Shown here: positions 9,343-19,790 of the stretch, in pieces | Layout of the letters: every line of letters begins with the position of its first letter | Position numbering within the stretch: position 1 is the stretch's first letter | Origin: Hyphococcus sp. | GTDB taxonomy: Bacteria > Pseudomonadota > Alphaproteobacteria > Caulobacterales > Parvularculaceae | Reading direction: 5' to 3' | Length of the DNA stretch: 64,000 nucleotides | Assembly: GCA_021776415.1 (NCBI GenBank) | Contig: JAJFFY010000057.1 | Coordinates: 62,001 to 126,000, forward strand | Program-made: the position numbers and the translations under genes | The notes under the pieces: model-generated | Databases searched by the model: none | What the model was told of the DNA's origin: nothing | Seen by the model: only the letters and a program-made list of their open reading frames with translations

Positions 9343-10203
9343 CTATTCGTCAGGCGTCCAGCCGGTGAGGCCGTCGATCTTGCGGCGGCGCTTTTCTTTC
9401 TCGGAGAGGGCGTAGTCGCCGCCGAACGCCGCCGCCTCCCATGAGCCATAGGCCGGGTTCGGCAGCATCAGCCAGTCGCGGCCCCAATGTGCGCTGTGCG
9501 CTTCATAGACCGCGCGGCGCTCTCCCGACGAGCCGCTATAGTCGTCGGTGAAGTCGCCGAAATTATCACCGAGAAGAAGCAGGACGCGATAGTCTTTCGC
9601 AACCGCGGCGCGGCGCGTTCCCTTGCGCGAGGTCCAGTCGGGCTGTTCGTTCCTTGTCATCAAGGTGTCTACAGTGTCGCTCATGGGAAAGCCCAGGGCC
9701 GCAAGGTTGTTTGCCGTGCCCTGCTCGGTCACTGCATCGCGATTGGTGACATAGAAGACTGTAACGCCGCTGGCTGCCGCCGCCTGCGTGAAGGCGACGG
9801 CGCCGGGAACCGCGCCCGCCGACCCGTTATTGGCGTAAGCATTCCAGCTTTCGGAAGAATAGACGCCGCCGGTTTTGATCAGCCCTGCCTGATAGGCGGA
9901 ATTGTCGAGAACGGTTTCGTCCGCATCAAGAATGATCGCCGGCGGCAGGTCGCCGAAATCGCCGCCCTGAACATCCGGCACAGCGGTCCAGGCGGGATCG
10001 GCAAGCGCCTCCGTGAGGCGAATGGACGCAAGCGCATAAACGCCGTCCGTCGCCGCCTTGTATTCCACCGCCTGTTGCATCCACAGCGTCGCATTGAGGC
10101 GATCGTCAGGCGCCGGCCCGCCGGCGCAACCGGCGAGCGCCATGAACAGCGCTGCGGCGAGAGGCGCGGCCATGCGTATTGTGTTTGCGGATTGTTGATT
10201 CAT
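9343..10203 (-). CDS. HAD acid phosphatase, lipoprotein e(P4)/class B-like family
   Basis: Lipobox FMALAGCAGG; DADETVLDNSAYQ motif; LLLGDNFGDFTDDY. Confidence 0.88.
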   Translation of the reverse strand: MNQQSANTIRMAAPLAAALFMALAGCAGGPAPDDRLNATLWMQQAVEYKAATDGVYALASIRLTEALADPAWTAVPDVQGGDFGDLPPAIILDADETVLDNSAYQAGLIKTGGVYSSESWNAYANNGSAGAVPGAVAFTQAAAASGVTVFYVTNRDAVTEQGTANNLAALGFPMSDTVDTLMTRNEQPDWTSRKGTRRAAVAKDYRVLLLLGDNFGDFTDDYSGSSGERRAVYEAHSAHWGRDWLMLPNPAYGSWEAAAFGGDYALSEKEKRRRKIDGLTGWTPDE

Positions 10204-10216
10204 TGGCTGTCTCCCG

Positions 10217-10870
10217 TCATTTTGCTTGACGCCGTTGGCGCGCAAGCATTTCCTTCCCGTCCATCTTCTCGGCAGCGTTTTCTTTCTCGTACGATAGGTG
10301 CTTATCGATGAAGTATTGCACTCGCAGTCCACTCATTACGATGTCCATTATATTCTTCACGACCGCCTCATCCTCGAAATCCGAGCAACCTTTGTAGTAT
10401 ACAAGCTTTTTCCAGCGGTCGCCTGTACGCACTTCAATGATGTGGGTGCTTGAGTCAGTTAGCCAGCGACCGCATTCAACAGAGCTTGTGTACTTATCCT
10501 GCAAGTCAAAGAAACCGGCGTCTTCGAGTTGGTCCAAGAGATCATAAAAGGTGTTTTGTTCGGTTTTTGTATGGTCATAGAAAAACGTGTTTTCAAAATA
10601 CGTCATCGTCGGCGAAGCATGTTTGGTGCGAGGGCGTTCTTTTGGAAACCGTCGATAGGGCCGTGAACCTCTAAAAACGATGCCCCCATCTTCGTATGCA
10701 TAAATGTCGACAATTGGACATCTGCCGTAACAAAATGTCGAACTATAACTAACGATGGGCGATTCGTGATAGTAAGCGTCCCATACCTTCTCGGTTGGGG
10801 CGCAACCGGCGGCGCCAGAAATAACTAGAGCGATGATCGTCACTAAGCGGCGCATAATGTCTTTATACAT
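10217..10870 (-). CDS. DUF6438-type lipoprotein
   Basis: Lipobox ISGAAGCAP; YSSTFCYGRCPIVDIYAYEDGGIVFRG resembles the CxGxCPxY motif of DUF6438. Confidence 0.65.
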   Translation of the reverse strand: MYKDIMRRLVTIIALVISGAAGCAPTEKVWDAYYHESPIVSYSSTFCYGRCPIVDIYAYEDGGIVFRGSRPYRRFPKERPRTKHASPTMTYFENTFFYDHTKTEQNTFYDLLDQLEDAGFFDLQDKYTSSVECGRWLTDSSTHIIEVRTGDRWKKLVYYKGCSDFEDEAVVKNIMDIVMSGLRVQYFIDKHLSYEKENAAEKMDGKEMLARQRRQAK

Positions 10871-10917
10871 GAATTGCGTGCGGCGTTCGACCTTTCTGCC
10901 GGAATAGATCGGCGGCT

Positions 10918-12156
<1,239 letters not shown>

Positions 12157-12783
12157 TCAACACATGGCCGGTGAAGAGTCCGCATACAACATATTGTGGA
12201 TAGGAGCGAAGCTCTTGCGATGATGTGGGGTGACGCCGTGTGCTTTGAGTGCTTCGCGGTGCCTGGCGACGCCATAGCCTTTATTTCGTTCCCACGCATA
12301 GGCGGGAAATTCGCGGGCAAGCTCGCGCATCATCTGGTCGCGGGTGGTCTTGGCGATAATCGACGCGGCGGCGATGGAGAAGGATTTTGCATCACCCTTG
12401 ATCACCGTATAGGCGGGCACAACGAGCCGCGGCTTGATATTGCCATCGACAATGCACGCCGCCGGTCGCACCGGCAGGTTCGCCGCCGCGCGGGCCATGG
12501 CCAGAAGCGTCGCCTGCAAAATATTGATGTCGTCAATCTCATCGACGCTGGCGACGCCGACCCCGACGGCGGAAGTCTTCCAGATTTCCGTAGCGATTTG
12601 CGTGCGGCGCTTTTCGGTGAGGGTTTTAGAATCGCGCAGGCCCGCCGGCATTGTCGCCGGATCCAGCACCACCGCAGCCGCGACCACCGGCCCCGCCAGC
12701 GGCCCACGCCCGGCCTCGTCAATCCCGGCGATGAGGCCGGGGATTTGGTCTTCAATTTCAAAGCTGGGTATCTGGGCGGGCAT
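12157..12783 (-). CDS. rnhB: Ribonuclease HII
   Basis: GLIAGIDEAGRGPLAGPVVAAAVVLD, VDGNIKPRL, IIAKTTRDQMM. Confidence 0.94.
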   Translation of the reverse strand: MPAQIPSFEIEDQIPGLIAGIDEAGRGPLAGPVVAAAVVLDPATMPAGLRDSKTLTEKRRTQIATEIWKTSAVGVGVASVDEIDDINILQATLLAMARAAANLPVRPAACIVDGNIKPRLVVPAYTVIKGDAKSFSIAAASIIAKTTRDQMMRELAREFPAYAWERNKGYGVARHREALKAHGVTPHHRKSFAPIHNMLYADSSPAMC

Positions 12784-12888
12784 CGGTAAATCCATTTCGA
12801 TACCGCAATTATCCCCCGAGTCGCGCCCGACGCAAAAGGCGCGAGCGCCATCCAACTGCGCCTGGGGAAAACCGGTTTAGCCGCCCGC

Positions 12889-14088
12889 CTATTCAAACAA
12901 ACCCAGCTGCCCGGACACCTCTGATGGGACGCGAAATTGCGATAAGTCCAGGCGTGAGCGCTCGCGGTCAAAGCCGAGGCGGGCGCGGGCCGCCTGGTTG
13001 CGCTGGCCGATGAGCAGCGCATAGGGCGTTTTAATCTCGCCGCCGCGGCTCCAATAGGGATCGTAATCCTTGCCGCCATTCATATCGCGAATATGGCGCA
13101 TGATGCGCCGTGCGCGATTGGGCGCATAGGCCTCCAGCCATTCCTGGAACAAAGGCGAGACCTCAAGCGGCAGGCGGATGATGGTGTAGGCGGAAAAGGT
13201 GGCGCCGAGATCGGCGGCTTTTTCCATGATGGCTTCCATTTCATCGTCATTGAGCCCGGGGATCATCGGCCCGGTCATGATGCCGGTCTCGACGCCGGCG
13301 TCGGCGAGCCGCTTGATTGCCTCAAAGCGTTTGGGCGGGGAAGAGGCGCGCGGCTCCATGGAGCGGGCGAGCGCCTTGTCTTGCGTGGTGATCGAGACCA
13401 TCGCCCGGGTGAGGTTCTTGTCCGCCATCGGCGCCAAAATATCGAGATCGCGGGTGATGAGATGGGCTTTGGTGAGGATCGTCACCGGATGATTAAAGCG
13501 CGCAAGCGTTTGCAAAATGCCGCGCATGATCAGGAATTTGCGCTCTATCGGCTGGTAGGGATCGGTGTTGGTTCCAATAGCGATAACGCGCGGTCTGTAA
13601 TGTTTATTCGACAGCTCATTTTGCAATAGTTTCGATGCGGAGGGCTTGGCGAACAGCCGGGTCTCGAAATCAAGCCCGGCCGACAGGCCATGATAGGCGT
13701 GGGAGGGCCGCGCAAAACAGTAAATGCACCCATGCTCGCAGCCGCGATAGGGATTGATCGAGCGGTCAAACCCGACATAGGGCGAAGTGTTTTTGTTGAT
13801 GATTTTTTTCGGCCGCTCCAGCGTCACCTCGGTGCGCAGGGGCGGCAGTTCTTCGCCGTCATTGACCGGGTCCAGCATCTGGCTGGCGTCCCAGCCGTCA
13901 TCTTGCGTCTCGCGGCGTTCGCTTTCATAGCGGCCAGAAGCGTTGGACCGCGCGCCGCGCCCTTTCCCCGGGAGGGGCGGTCCCTTGGGCGAAGGGCTGT
14001 CCTCAGTTGGGCTCGGAGGACGAAGGGAAAGATGCGCGGCGCGGGCCATGAGCAAAGCTATCACTACGACAGAACAAATCAAGAACAA
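12889..14088 (-). CDS. PA0069-family radical SAM protein (SplB-like)
   Basis: PYRGCEHGCIYCFARPSH cluster motif, TILTKAHLITRDLDIL. Exact start uncertain (extra Pro-rich N-terminus). Confidence 0.88.
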   Translation of the reverse strand: MFLICSVVVIALLMARAAHLSLRPPSPTEDSPSPKGPPLPGKGRGARSNASGRYESERRETQDDGWDASQMLDPVNDGEELPPLRTEVTLERPKKIINKNTSPYVGFDRSINPYRGCEHGCIYCFARPSHAYHGLSAGLDFETRLFAKPSASKLLQNELSNKHYRPRVIAIGTNTDPYQPIERKFLIMRGILQTLARFNHPVTILTKAHLITRDLDILAPMADKNLTRAMVSITTQDKALARSMEPRASSPPKRFEAIKRLADAGVETGIMTGPMIPGLNDDEMEAIMEKAADLGATFSAYTIIRLPLEVSPLFQEWLEAYAPNRARRIMRHIRDMNGGKDYDPYWSRGGEIKTPYALLIGQRNQAARARLGFDRERSRLDLSQFRVPSEVSGQLGLFE

Positions 14089-14181
14089 ACTTTCACCAAC
14101 TCAGGAAAAGTGCGCGAATTGGCGGCGTGCGGTGCATTGCCGGCGCTTTGAGACAGTTGAAACAGGCTCTAAGAGGAGGCC

Positions 14182-14874
14182 ATGATTTCGATCGTCATCC
14201 CCGCCCTTAACGCAGCATCGCGCTTGCCTTTGTGCCTTGATGCGCTTGTCGCGCCGGCGCTGGACGGGCTGGTGAAAGAGGTGATCGTCGTCGATGGCGG
14301 CTCAGACGACGCCAGCGCAGCGATCGCCGATGGTTTTGGCGCAACCGTGTTGACGGCGCCGCCGGGCCGGGGCGGGCAGCTCGTGGCTGGGGCAGCAGTG
14401 ACCAGAGGCGCGTGGTTGCTGTTTCTCCATGGCGATACGGTTCTGGAGGAGGGCTGGGCGGATGAGGCGCGCCGGTTCATTTCCGGCGATGATGCAAATG
14501 CGCGCGCCGGTGTTTTCACGCTGCGTTTTGATGCGGCGGGGCTGGCTCCTCAGCTGCTTTCAGCCGGAGCGATGTTGCGCACGCAGTTGTTTAAAACTCC
14601 GTATGGGGATCAGGGATTGCTAGTCTCGCGGGCGCTTTATGACGCTGTCGGCGGCTATAACGACATGCCGCTATTTGAAGATGTCGATATCGTCCAGCGC
14701 ATCATCGCCCATGAAGGCCGCAGCGCGCTCCATGTCTTCAAATCCAAAGCCGTGACCGATGCGGCGCGTTATCAACGTCGCGGCTATTTTCGGCAGGCGG
14801 CGACAAATCTGTGGCGCTTGTTGCGCTATCACACCGGCGCGACGCCGGAAGATCTCGCGAAATCCTATCGCTGA
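14182..14874 (+). CDS. TIGR04283-family glycosyltransferase
   Basis: MISIVIPALNAASRLPLCLDAL...EVIVVDGGSDDAS...GRGGQLVAGA, LLFLHGDT. Confidence 0.85.
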   Translation: MISIVIPALNAASRLPLCLDALVAPALDGLVKEVIVVDGGSDDASAAIADGFGATVLTAPPGRGGQLVAGAAVTRGAWLLFLHGDTVLEEGWADEARRFISGDDANARAGVFTLRFDAAGLAPQLLSAGAMLRTQLFKTPYGDQGLLVSRALYDAVGGYNDMPLFEDVDIVQRIIAHEGRSALHVFKSKAVTDAARYQRRGYFRQAATNLWRLLRYHTGATPEDLAKSYR

Positions 14875-15479
14875 TGCGCGGAACCGTCATCATATTTGTC
14901 AAGGCGCCGCGCGCCGGCAAGGTCAAGACGCGGCTTGGCGCCGGCATTGGCATGGGCCGGGCCGCGGCATTGTTCCGTATCATGACGGAGCGGACCATTG
15001 CCGAGGCGGTCAAGGGAGGCTGGCGAACATGTCTTGCGGTTGATCCGCCCTCGGCGGTAACGGGTTGGAACATTGTGTGGCCGCCGCGCCTGCCGCGTAT
15101 GGCGCAAGGGCCGGGCGATCTCGGGACGCGTATGGCGCGCGCCATTAGGGCGGCGCCCCAGGGGCCGGTTCTCATCATCGGCGCCGATGCGCCGGGTTTG
15201 CGCGCCAGCCACCTGCGCCAGGCTTTCAAAGCGCTTGGCCGCGCCGGCGCTGTGTTCGGTCCGGCCGAAGATGGCGGCTATTGGCTGATCGGCTTATCGC
15301 GGCGGCGGGCCGCGCCGGGTTTGTTCGAGAATGTTCGTTGGTCAACCAAGCATGCGCTCGCCGACACGATGAAAACTTTGCCGCAATATTATCAGACCGA
15401 AATGCTGGAAAGCCTTCAAGACATTGATGTTGCAAAAGATTTATCAGCGTTTGGCGCCCGTTCAACGATGTCCCGATAA
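14874..15479 (+). CDS. TIGR04282-family (DUF2064) glycosyltransferase
   Basis: MRGTVIIFVKAPRAGKVKTRLG, VLIIGADAPGL, FGPAEDGGYWLIGL; start overlaps the upstream stop (TGATG). Confidence 0.85.
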   Translation: MRGTVIIFVKAPRAGKVKTRLGAGIGMGRAAALFRIMTERTIAEAVKGGWRTCLAVDPPSAVTGWNIVWPPRLPRMAQGPGDLGTRMARAIRAAPQGPVLIIGADAPGLRASHLRQAFKALGRAGAVFGPAEDGGYWLIGLSRRRAAPGLFENVRWSTKHALADTMKTLPQYYQTEMLESLQDIDVAKDLSAFGARSTMSR

Positions 15480-15597
15480 ACGATACGTTGACCGTTGCGG
15501 TCAGGTTTTGCAACATGTCGATAGCTTATCGGTTGTGTAGAGTTCAGACCCCCGCGACAAACGATAAAGGCTGCTTTCAATTCAGGGACAGATTGCC

Positions 15598-17211
15598 ATG
15601 ATCAAGCACACAATATTTATCAGCGTATTTGTATCTATACTGAGCGTGGCTCAAGTTCTATTGCCCGCCGCGCAGGCTCAGGCGGAACCGGCTCGCCTCG
15701 GAAAACTGGAGTTTCAAAATTCCGGCGCCGCGAAAGCGCAGGCGGATTTTATTGACGGCGTCCTTTATTTACATAGCTTCGAATACGCCCCGGCGAGGGC
15801 GGCCTTCCAGCGCGCGCAAAAGATCGACCCCGATTTTGCCATGGCCTATTGGGGTGAGGCGATGACCTACCATCATGCCTTGTGGGCGGAGCAATGGCCT
15901 GAGGATGGCCAAGCCGTGTTGATGAAGCTGGGCGCGACGCAAGAGGCGCGCGAGGAAAACACGCCAACCAGGCGTGAGCAGGGTTTTATCCGCGCGGCTG
16001 AAACCGTGTTTGGCATGACCGAGGCTTCCCATGGGCGCAGCAAGCTTGAACGTGATGTGCTTTATCGCAATCAAATGCGTGAGCTCTATGAGCGTTACCC
16101 GGGTGATCCGGAAATCGCTGCATTTTACGGGCTGTCCATTCTGGGCGTGGGAAGCGCCAACCGGGATTACGCGACATATATACGCGCCGCCGCGGTGATT
16201 ATGCCGGTATGGAACGCCAATCGATCGCATCCCGGCGCCGCGCATTACCTTATTCATTCGCTCGACGATCCCGTGCACGCGATTTTAGGTCTGCCGATGG
16301 CGAATGCATACATCAAAATTGCGCCGGATGCGGCTCATGCGCAGCACATGACCTCGCATATATATACAGCGCTTGGGTTATGGGATGATGTCGTTGCGGC
16401 CAATCTGCGCGGATTTGCTGTTGAGTCAGCAAAGACAACCGACACAGATGTCATGAGCAAAGAGGAGAGGCATTACACCTATTGGCTCCATTATGCGCGC
16501 CTTCAGCAAGGGTGCCTGGCGGATGCGGAAATATTGCTCGGGAAAATGCGCGATCGTCTTAACAATAATGCCGATGGGCGCGAGCGCGCTTATTATGGCG
16601 CGATGGTTGCGCGCTACATGTTTGACGCCGAGGACTGGAATGCGTTCGACAATTGGTCAGCGCCGGAGGGCGTGGATATTCCGACCGTACATTATAATTT
16701 TGCCCGCGCCTTCGCTGCGATCAAACGCGGTGATCTCAAGGTGGCGAAACAGTTTTATAAAAAACTTCGCGCTGGCGGCGAGGGCAATCCCGAAATTTTT
16801 ATCAGGCAAGAGGAGGTGGATATTTTGCACCTCGAACTTGATGCAATGTTTGCGCTGGCCAAGGGCAAAAATAAATCCGCCGAAGCGCTGATGCGCAATG
16901 CTCATGCGAGCGCTCAGACGATGCCGTTTAAATATGGCCCTCCGCGCCTCTCTAAACCAACCGGAGAGCTTCTGGGCGACGTGCTGTTGGAGCTCGGCAA
17001 AACGGAAATGGCGGCGCAGGCCTATCAAGATGAGTTGGCAAATTCCCAGCGGCGGACAAACAGCCTGCTCGGGCTGGCGCGCGCGGCGGCGGCGCATGGT
17101 GACCAACAGACGTCGCAAGAGGCATATGGGGAGCTCGGCGATATCTGGCATGATGCCGATCCATCGCTGCCGATGCTGGAAGAGGTTCGTGACGCGATAG
17201 GGGATGATTAG
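15598..17211 (+). CDS. Secreted tetratricopeptide-repeat protein
   Basis: 537 aa, signal peptide, YAPARAAFQRAQKIDPDFAMAYWGEAMTYHH; conserved large TPR family. Confidence 0.75.
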   Translation: MIKHTIFISVFVSILSVAQVLLPAAQAQAEPARLGKLEFQNSGAAKAQADFIDGVLYLHSFEYAPARAAFQRAQKIDPDFAMAYWGEAMTYHHALWAEQWPEDGQAVLMKLGATQEAREENTPTRREQGFIRAAETVFGMTEASHGRSKLERDVLYRNQMRELYERYPGDPEIAAFYGLSILGVGSANRDYATYIRAAAVIMPVWNANRSHPGAAHYLIHSLDDPVHAILGLPMANAYIKIAPDAAHAQHMTSHIYTALGLWDDVVAANLRGFAVESAKTTDTDVMSKEERHYTYWLHYARLQQGCLADAEILLGKMRDRLNNNADGRERAYYGAMVARYMFDAEDWNAFDNWSAPEGVDIPTVHYNFARAFAAIKRGDLKVAKQFYKKLRAGGEGNPEIFIRQEEVDILHLELDAMFALAKGKNKSAEALMRNAHASAQTMPFKYGPPRLSKPTGELLGDVLLELGKTEMAAQAYQDELANSQRRTNSLLGLARAAAAHGDQQTSQEAYGELGDIWHDADPSLPMLEEVRDAIGDD

Positions 17212-17302
17212 TTTAGACGCTGCGCTCGGCTCCTCTGCAACATCGCGTTGACTTCAAGCCTTGGCGCAGGCCAGTGTTCTCCCGGGACTGGGAGTACCTA
17301 TC

Positions 17303-18454
17303 ATGAAATGGATTGGCTATATTGGACTGGCGCTGATTGTTATCGGCGCAGTCGTATTTTTCGGAGTGATGCCGCAGCGTTTTGATGCGACCCATAATGC
17401 GGTAATTCCACATGAGGCTTACGCCATCAGTGATGACGCGCGGGCTCTTCATGCAACCATTCCAGTCGCCGATCTGCATTCCGATATGCTGCTCTGGCAG
17501 CGTGATCCGGCCAAGCGCCATAAACGCGGCCACACAGATTTGCCGCGGCTTCGCGAGGGCGGTGTTGCGCTGCAGGTGTTTACCGCGGTCACCAAAACAC
17601 CGCGCGGCATAAATCTGGATGAGAACAGCGCCGATACGGATGGCTTAACTGTGCTGATGGTGGCGCAACGCTGGCCAATCGCGACCTGGAGCTCGATCTA
17701 TGAACGCGCGGCCTTTCAGGCGGGGCGCCTGGATGCTTTGGAGGTGCGCGCCGGCGGTAGGTTCATCTTTGCAAAGAACAAGGAAGATTTACAAGCCGCT
17801 CTCGACAGCGGCGCCCTTGCAGGGATCTACGGCATAGAGGGCGCGCACCCCTTAGAGGGTGATCTAGGCAATATTGACCGGCTTTATGATGCGGGATTGC
17901 GGGTGATGGGGCTGCAGCATTTTTTCGACAATGAGCTCGGCGGCTCGCTGCACGGGATCAGCGGCGGAGGGTTGACGCAATTTGGTCGCGACGCCGTCGA
18001 TAAGGCGGTCACGAAAGGCATGATCATCGATGTGGCTCATTCATCGGAAGCCGTGGTGCGCGATGTGCTGGCTCGGACCGATAGGCCCGTCATCGTTTCT
18101 CATACCGGCGTCAAAGGTCATTGCAACAGCCCGCGTAATATTTCCGATCCGCTGATGAAGCAAATTGCCGATGCCGGCGGGCTGATCGGCGTCGGGTTCT
18201 GGGAGAGTGCGATCTGTCAGCCGACGCCGCAAGGCATCGCCGGGGCGATTGCCTATGCGGTTGATCTTCTGGGGGCGGAACATGTGGCGCTCGGCTCAGA
18301 TTTTGACGGCACAGTAACCGCGCCCTTCGACGCTGCCGAGCTGGCGGCGTTGACGCAAGCGTTGATGGATGCGGGTCTTGACGATGAAACAATCCGCGCT
18401 GTTATGGGCGCCAACGCCGTGCAGTTTTTTCTGGAAAACCTGCCAGCGGAATAG
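17303..18454 (+). CDS. Membrane dipeptidase, peptidase family M19 (paralog 1)
   Basis: N-terminal TM anchor; VADLHSDMLLW, VIVSHTGVKGHCNSPRNISD, VALGSDFDGTVTAPFD. Confidence 0.9.
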   Translation: MKWIGYIGLALIVIGAVVFFGVMPQRFDATHNAVIPHEAYAISDDARALHATIPVADLHSDMLLWQRDPAKRHKRGHTDLPRLREGGVALQVFTAVTKTPRGINLDENSADTDGLTVLMVAQRWPIATWSSIYERAAFQAGRLDALEVRAGGRFIFAKNKEDLQAALDSGALAGIYGIEGAHPLEGDLGNIDRLYDAGLRVMGLQHFFDNELGGSLHGISGGGLTQFGRDAVDKAVTKGMIIDVAHSSEAVVRDVLARTDRPVIVSHTGVKGHCNSPRNISDPLMKQIADAGGLIGVGFWESAICQPTPQGIAGAIAYAVDLLGAEHVALGSDFDGTVTAPFDAAELAALTQALMDAGLDDETIRAVMGANAVQFFLENLPAE

Positions 18455-18457
18455 GGC

Positions 18458-18652
18458 TTACAGCGCTGCGCAGATTTCCGCCGCCGCAAAGCACTCGTCA
18501 AACAAGCCGACATCGGCAGTCATGATCGCTGCGGGGATGGCGACCGCCATAGCGATTGCGCCAACCAGGACGTAGAAAACAGCGCGCACCGTCTTTGGTC
18601 CAAATGTGATTTCCGGGACCGCAAAGTCCTCCGGATGCGAAATGGCCGCCAT
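18458..18652 (-). CDS. Small single-TM membrane protein (64 aa)
   Basis: MAAISHPEDFAVPEITFGPKTVRAVFYVLVGAIAMAVAIPAAIMTADVGLFDECFAAAEICAAL; AGGAG RBS upstream and promoter-like elements at 18727-18756. Confidence 0.6.
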   Translation of the reverse strand: MAAISHPEDFAVPEITFGPKTVRAVFYVLVGAIAMAVAIPAAIMTADVGLFDECFAAAEICAAL

Positions 18653-18726
18653 GACATTACTCCTAACACCCCGTTCTTCCGCGGATATGATCGCTTGGCG
18701 AACGGCGCAGTCACAAAACTGTCACA

Positions 18727-18756
18727 CTAATATGCGCACTTATTGCGCAATGTCAA
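18727..18756 (-). promoter_or_regulatory. Sigma70-like promoter (TTGACA - 18 nt - TATTAG on the minus strand)
   Basis: -35 TTGACA (18756-18751), -10 TATTAG (18732-18727), reading towards the 64-aa ORF. Confidence 0.6.
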
Positions 18757-18780
18757 GAGAAAAGCGCAAAATTTGCGCAT
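18733..18780. promoter_or_regulatory. Array of four TGCGCA-type motifs over the promoter
   Basis: TGCGCA 18733-18738, TTGCGCAA 18743-18750, AAGCGCAA 18762-18769, TTGCGCAT 18773-18780; spacing about 11-19-11 bp. Confidence 0.6.
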
Positions 18781-18882
18781 ATGGCAGCGCCAGCACATGG
18801 GGCTTGAGGCCAAATGACAACAGGGCGCCGATAATTCCGCGAGTTTTGCGGGGTAGTTCTCTTCGTCGAGATTGGCTGCACA

Positions 18883-18908
18883 CGCTGTATTAATACATTA
18901 ATACAGCG
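18883..18908. promoter_or_regulatory. 26-bp inverted repeat CGCTGTATTAAT-AC-ATTAATACAGCG
   Basis: 12-bp perfect arms with a 2-nt centre, in a non-coding stretch. Confidence 0.65.
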
Positions 18909-19038
18909 CTGCTATTGGGGCGCATACTTGATAGCGTTTTTGCGCGTAGCGGGGTGCCGAGTTAAGTCTTGCTGCACAGCCGTGCGTATCGAAAAACCAG
19001 TCTATTTTCGGCGGAACCACGCACTTCAACTCAATATG

Positions 19039-19620
19039 TCAGGCCTTGCCGCCCCGCCGATAGATGCTCATCGTCGCCCCTGTCGATGTGATGTCCGCTT
19101 TCAAGAGCGTCAGGTCTTTCGGCATGGCGCCCTCGCCAAACAGGCGCTTGCCGGCGCCGACAATGACGGGAAATGTCCAGATTCTGAATTCATCGATTAA
19201 ATCATCGGCAAGCAAGGTTTGGATCAATTGCCAGCTGCCGTGAACTTGCAGCAAAGGACCGTCTTGGTTCTTGAGGCGAGAGACTTCTTCTGTGATATCT
19301 CCCGACAGGATCACAGAGTTGTTCCACTCAAGTTTCGTCAGCGTGGAGGTGGCGACAAATTTTGTCGCCTTGTTCATCGGGTGCTCGCCGCCGGCGGCGG
19401 AAAAATGCGGTGCAAATATTTCGTAGGTTTTTCGGCCGAGCAAAATATCGTATGGCGCGGCCATTGCCTCTTTGGCAACCTGCTCCATTACGCCGTCCCA
19501 ATGCGGCTCCGCCCAGCCGCCATGCCTAAACCCGCCCGATGGGTCTTCCTCGGGCAATTTAGGCGACTGCATGACGCCATCAAGGGTTTGAAAAGTTAAA
19601 ATAGCGAGGTCTCGTTTCAT
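19039..19620 (-). CDS. Dihydrofolate reductase / RibD C-terminal domain-family protein
   Basis: MKRDLAILTFQTLDGVMQSP, ILLGRKTYEIFAPHF, FPVIVGAGKRLFGEG. Confidence 0.88.
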   Translation of the reverse strand: MKRDLAILTFQTLDGVMQSPKLPEEDPSGGFRHGGWAEPHWDGVMEQVAKEAMAAPYDILLGRKTYEIFAPHFSAAGGEHPMNKATKFVATSTLTKLEWNNSVILSGDITEEVSRLKNQDGPLLQVHGSWQLIQTLLADDLIDEFRIWTFPVIVGAGKRLFGEGAMPKDLTLLKADITSTGATMSIYRRGGKA

Positions 19621-19790
19621 TAGGTTTCCTTGCGTAGATTTCTGTTTCGCTCGCGTCGTCTTCGATGCCGTATTCCTTGGCGCGGCTAAAGCCATTTTTT
19701 GAAGGAAAAATCATCCGCAAGGTGCGCCGAGTCTTGCCACGGGCCTGTTATCTCCGGCCCGCATTTTCCTTTGCTGTGCAAAGAGATGGC

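Noticed and set aside
18883-18908. LexA/SOS box
   Set aside because: Has CTG...CAG ends but with 16 bp between them, and neither E. coli (N10) nor alphaproteobacterial GTTC-N7-GTTC spacing fits.
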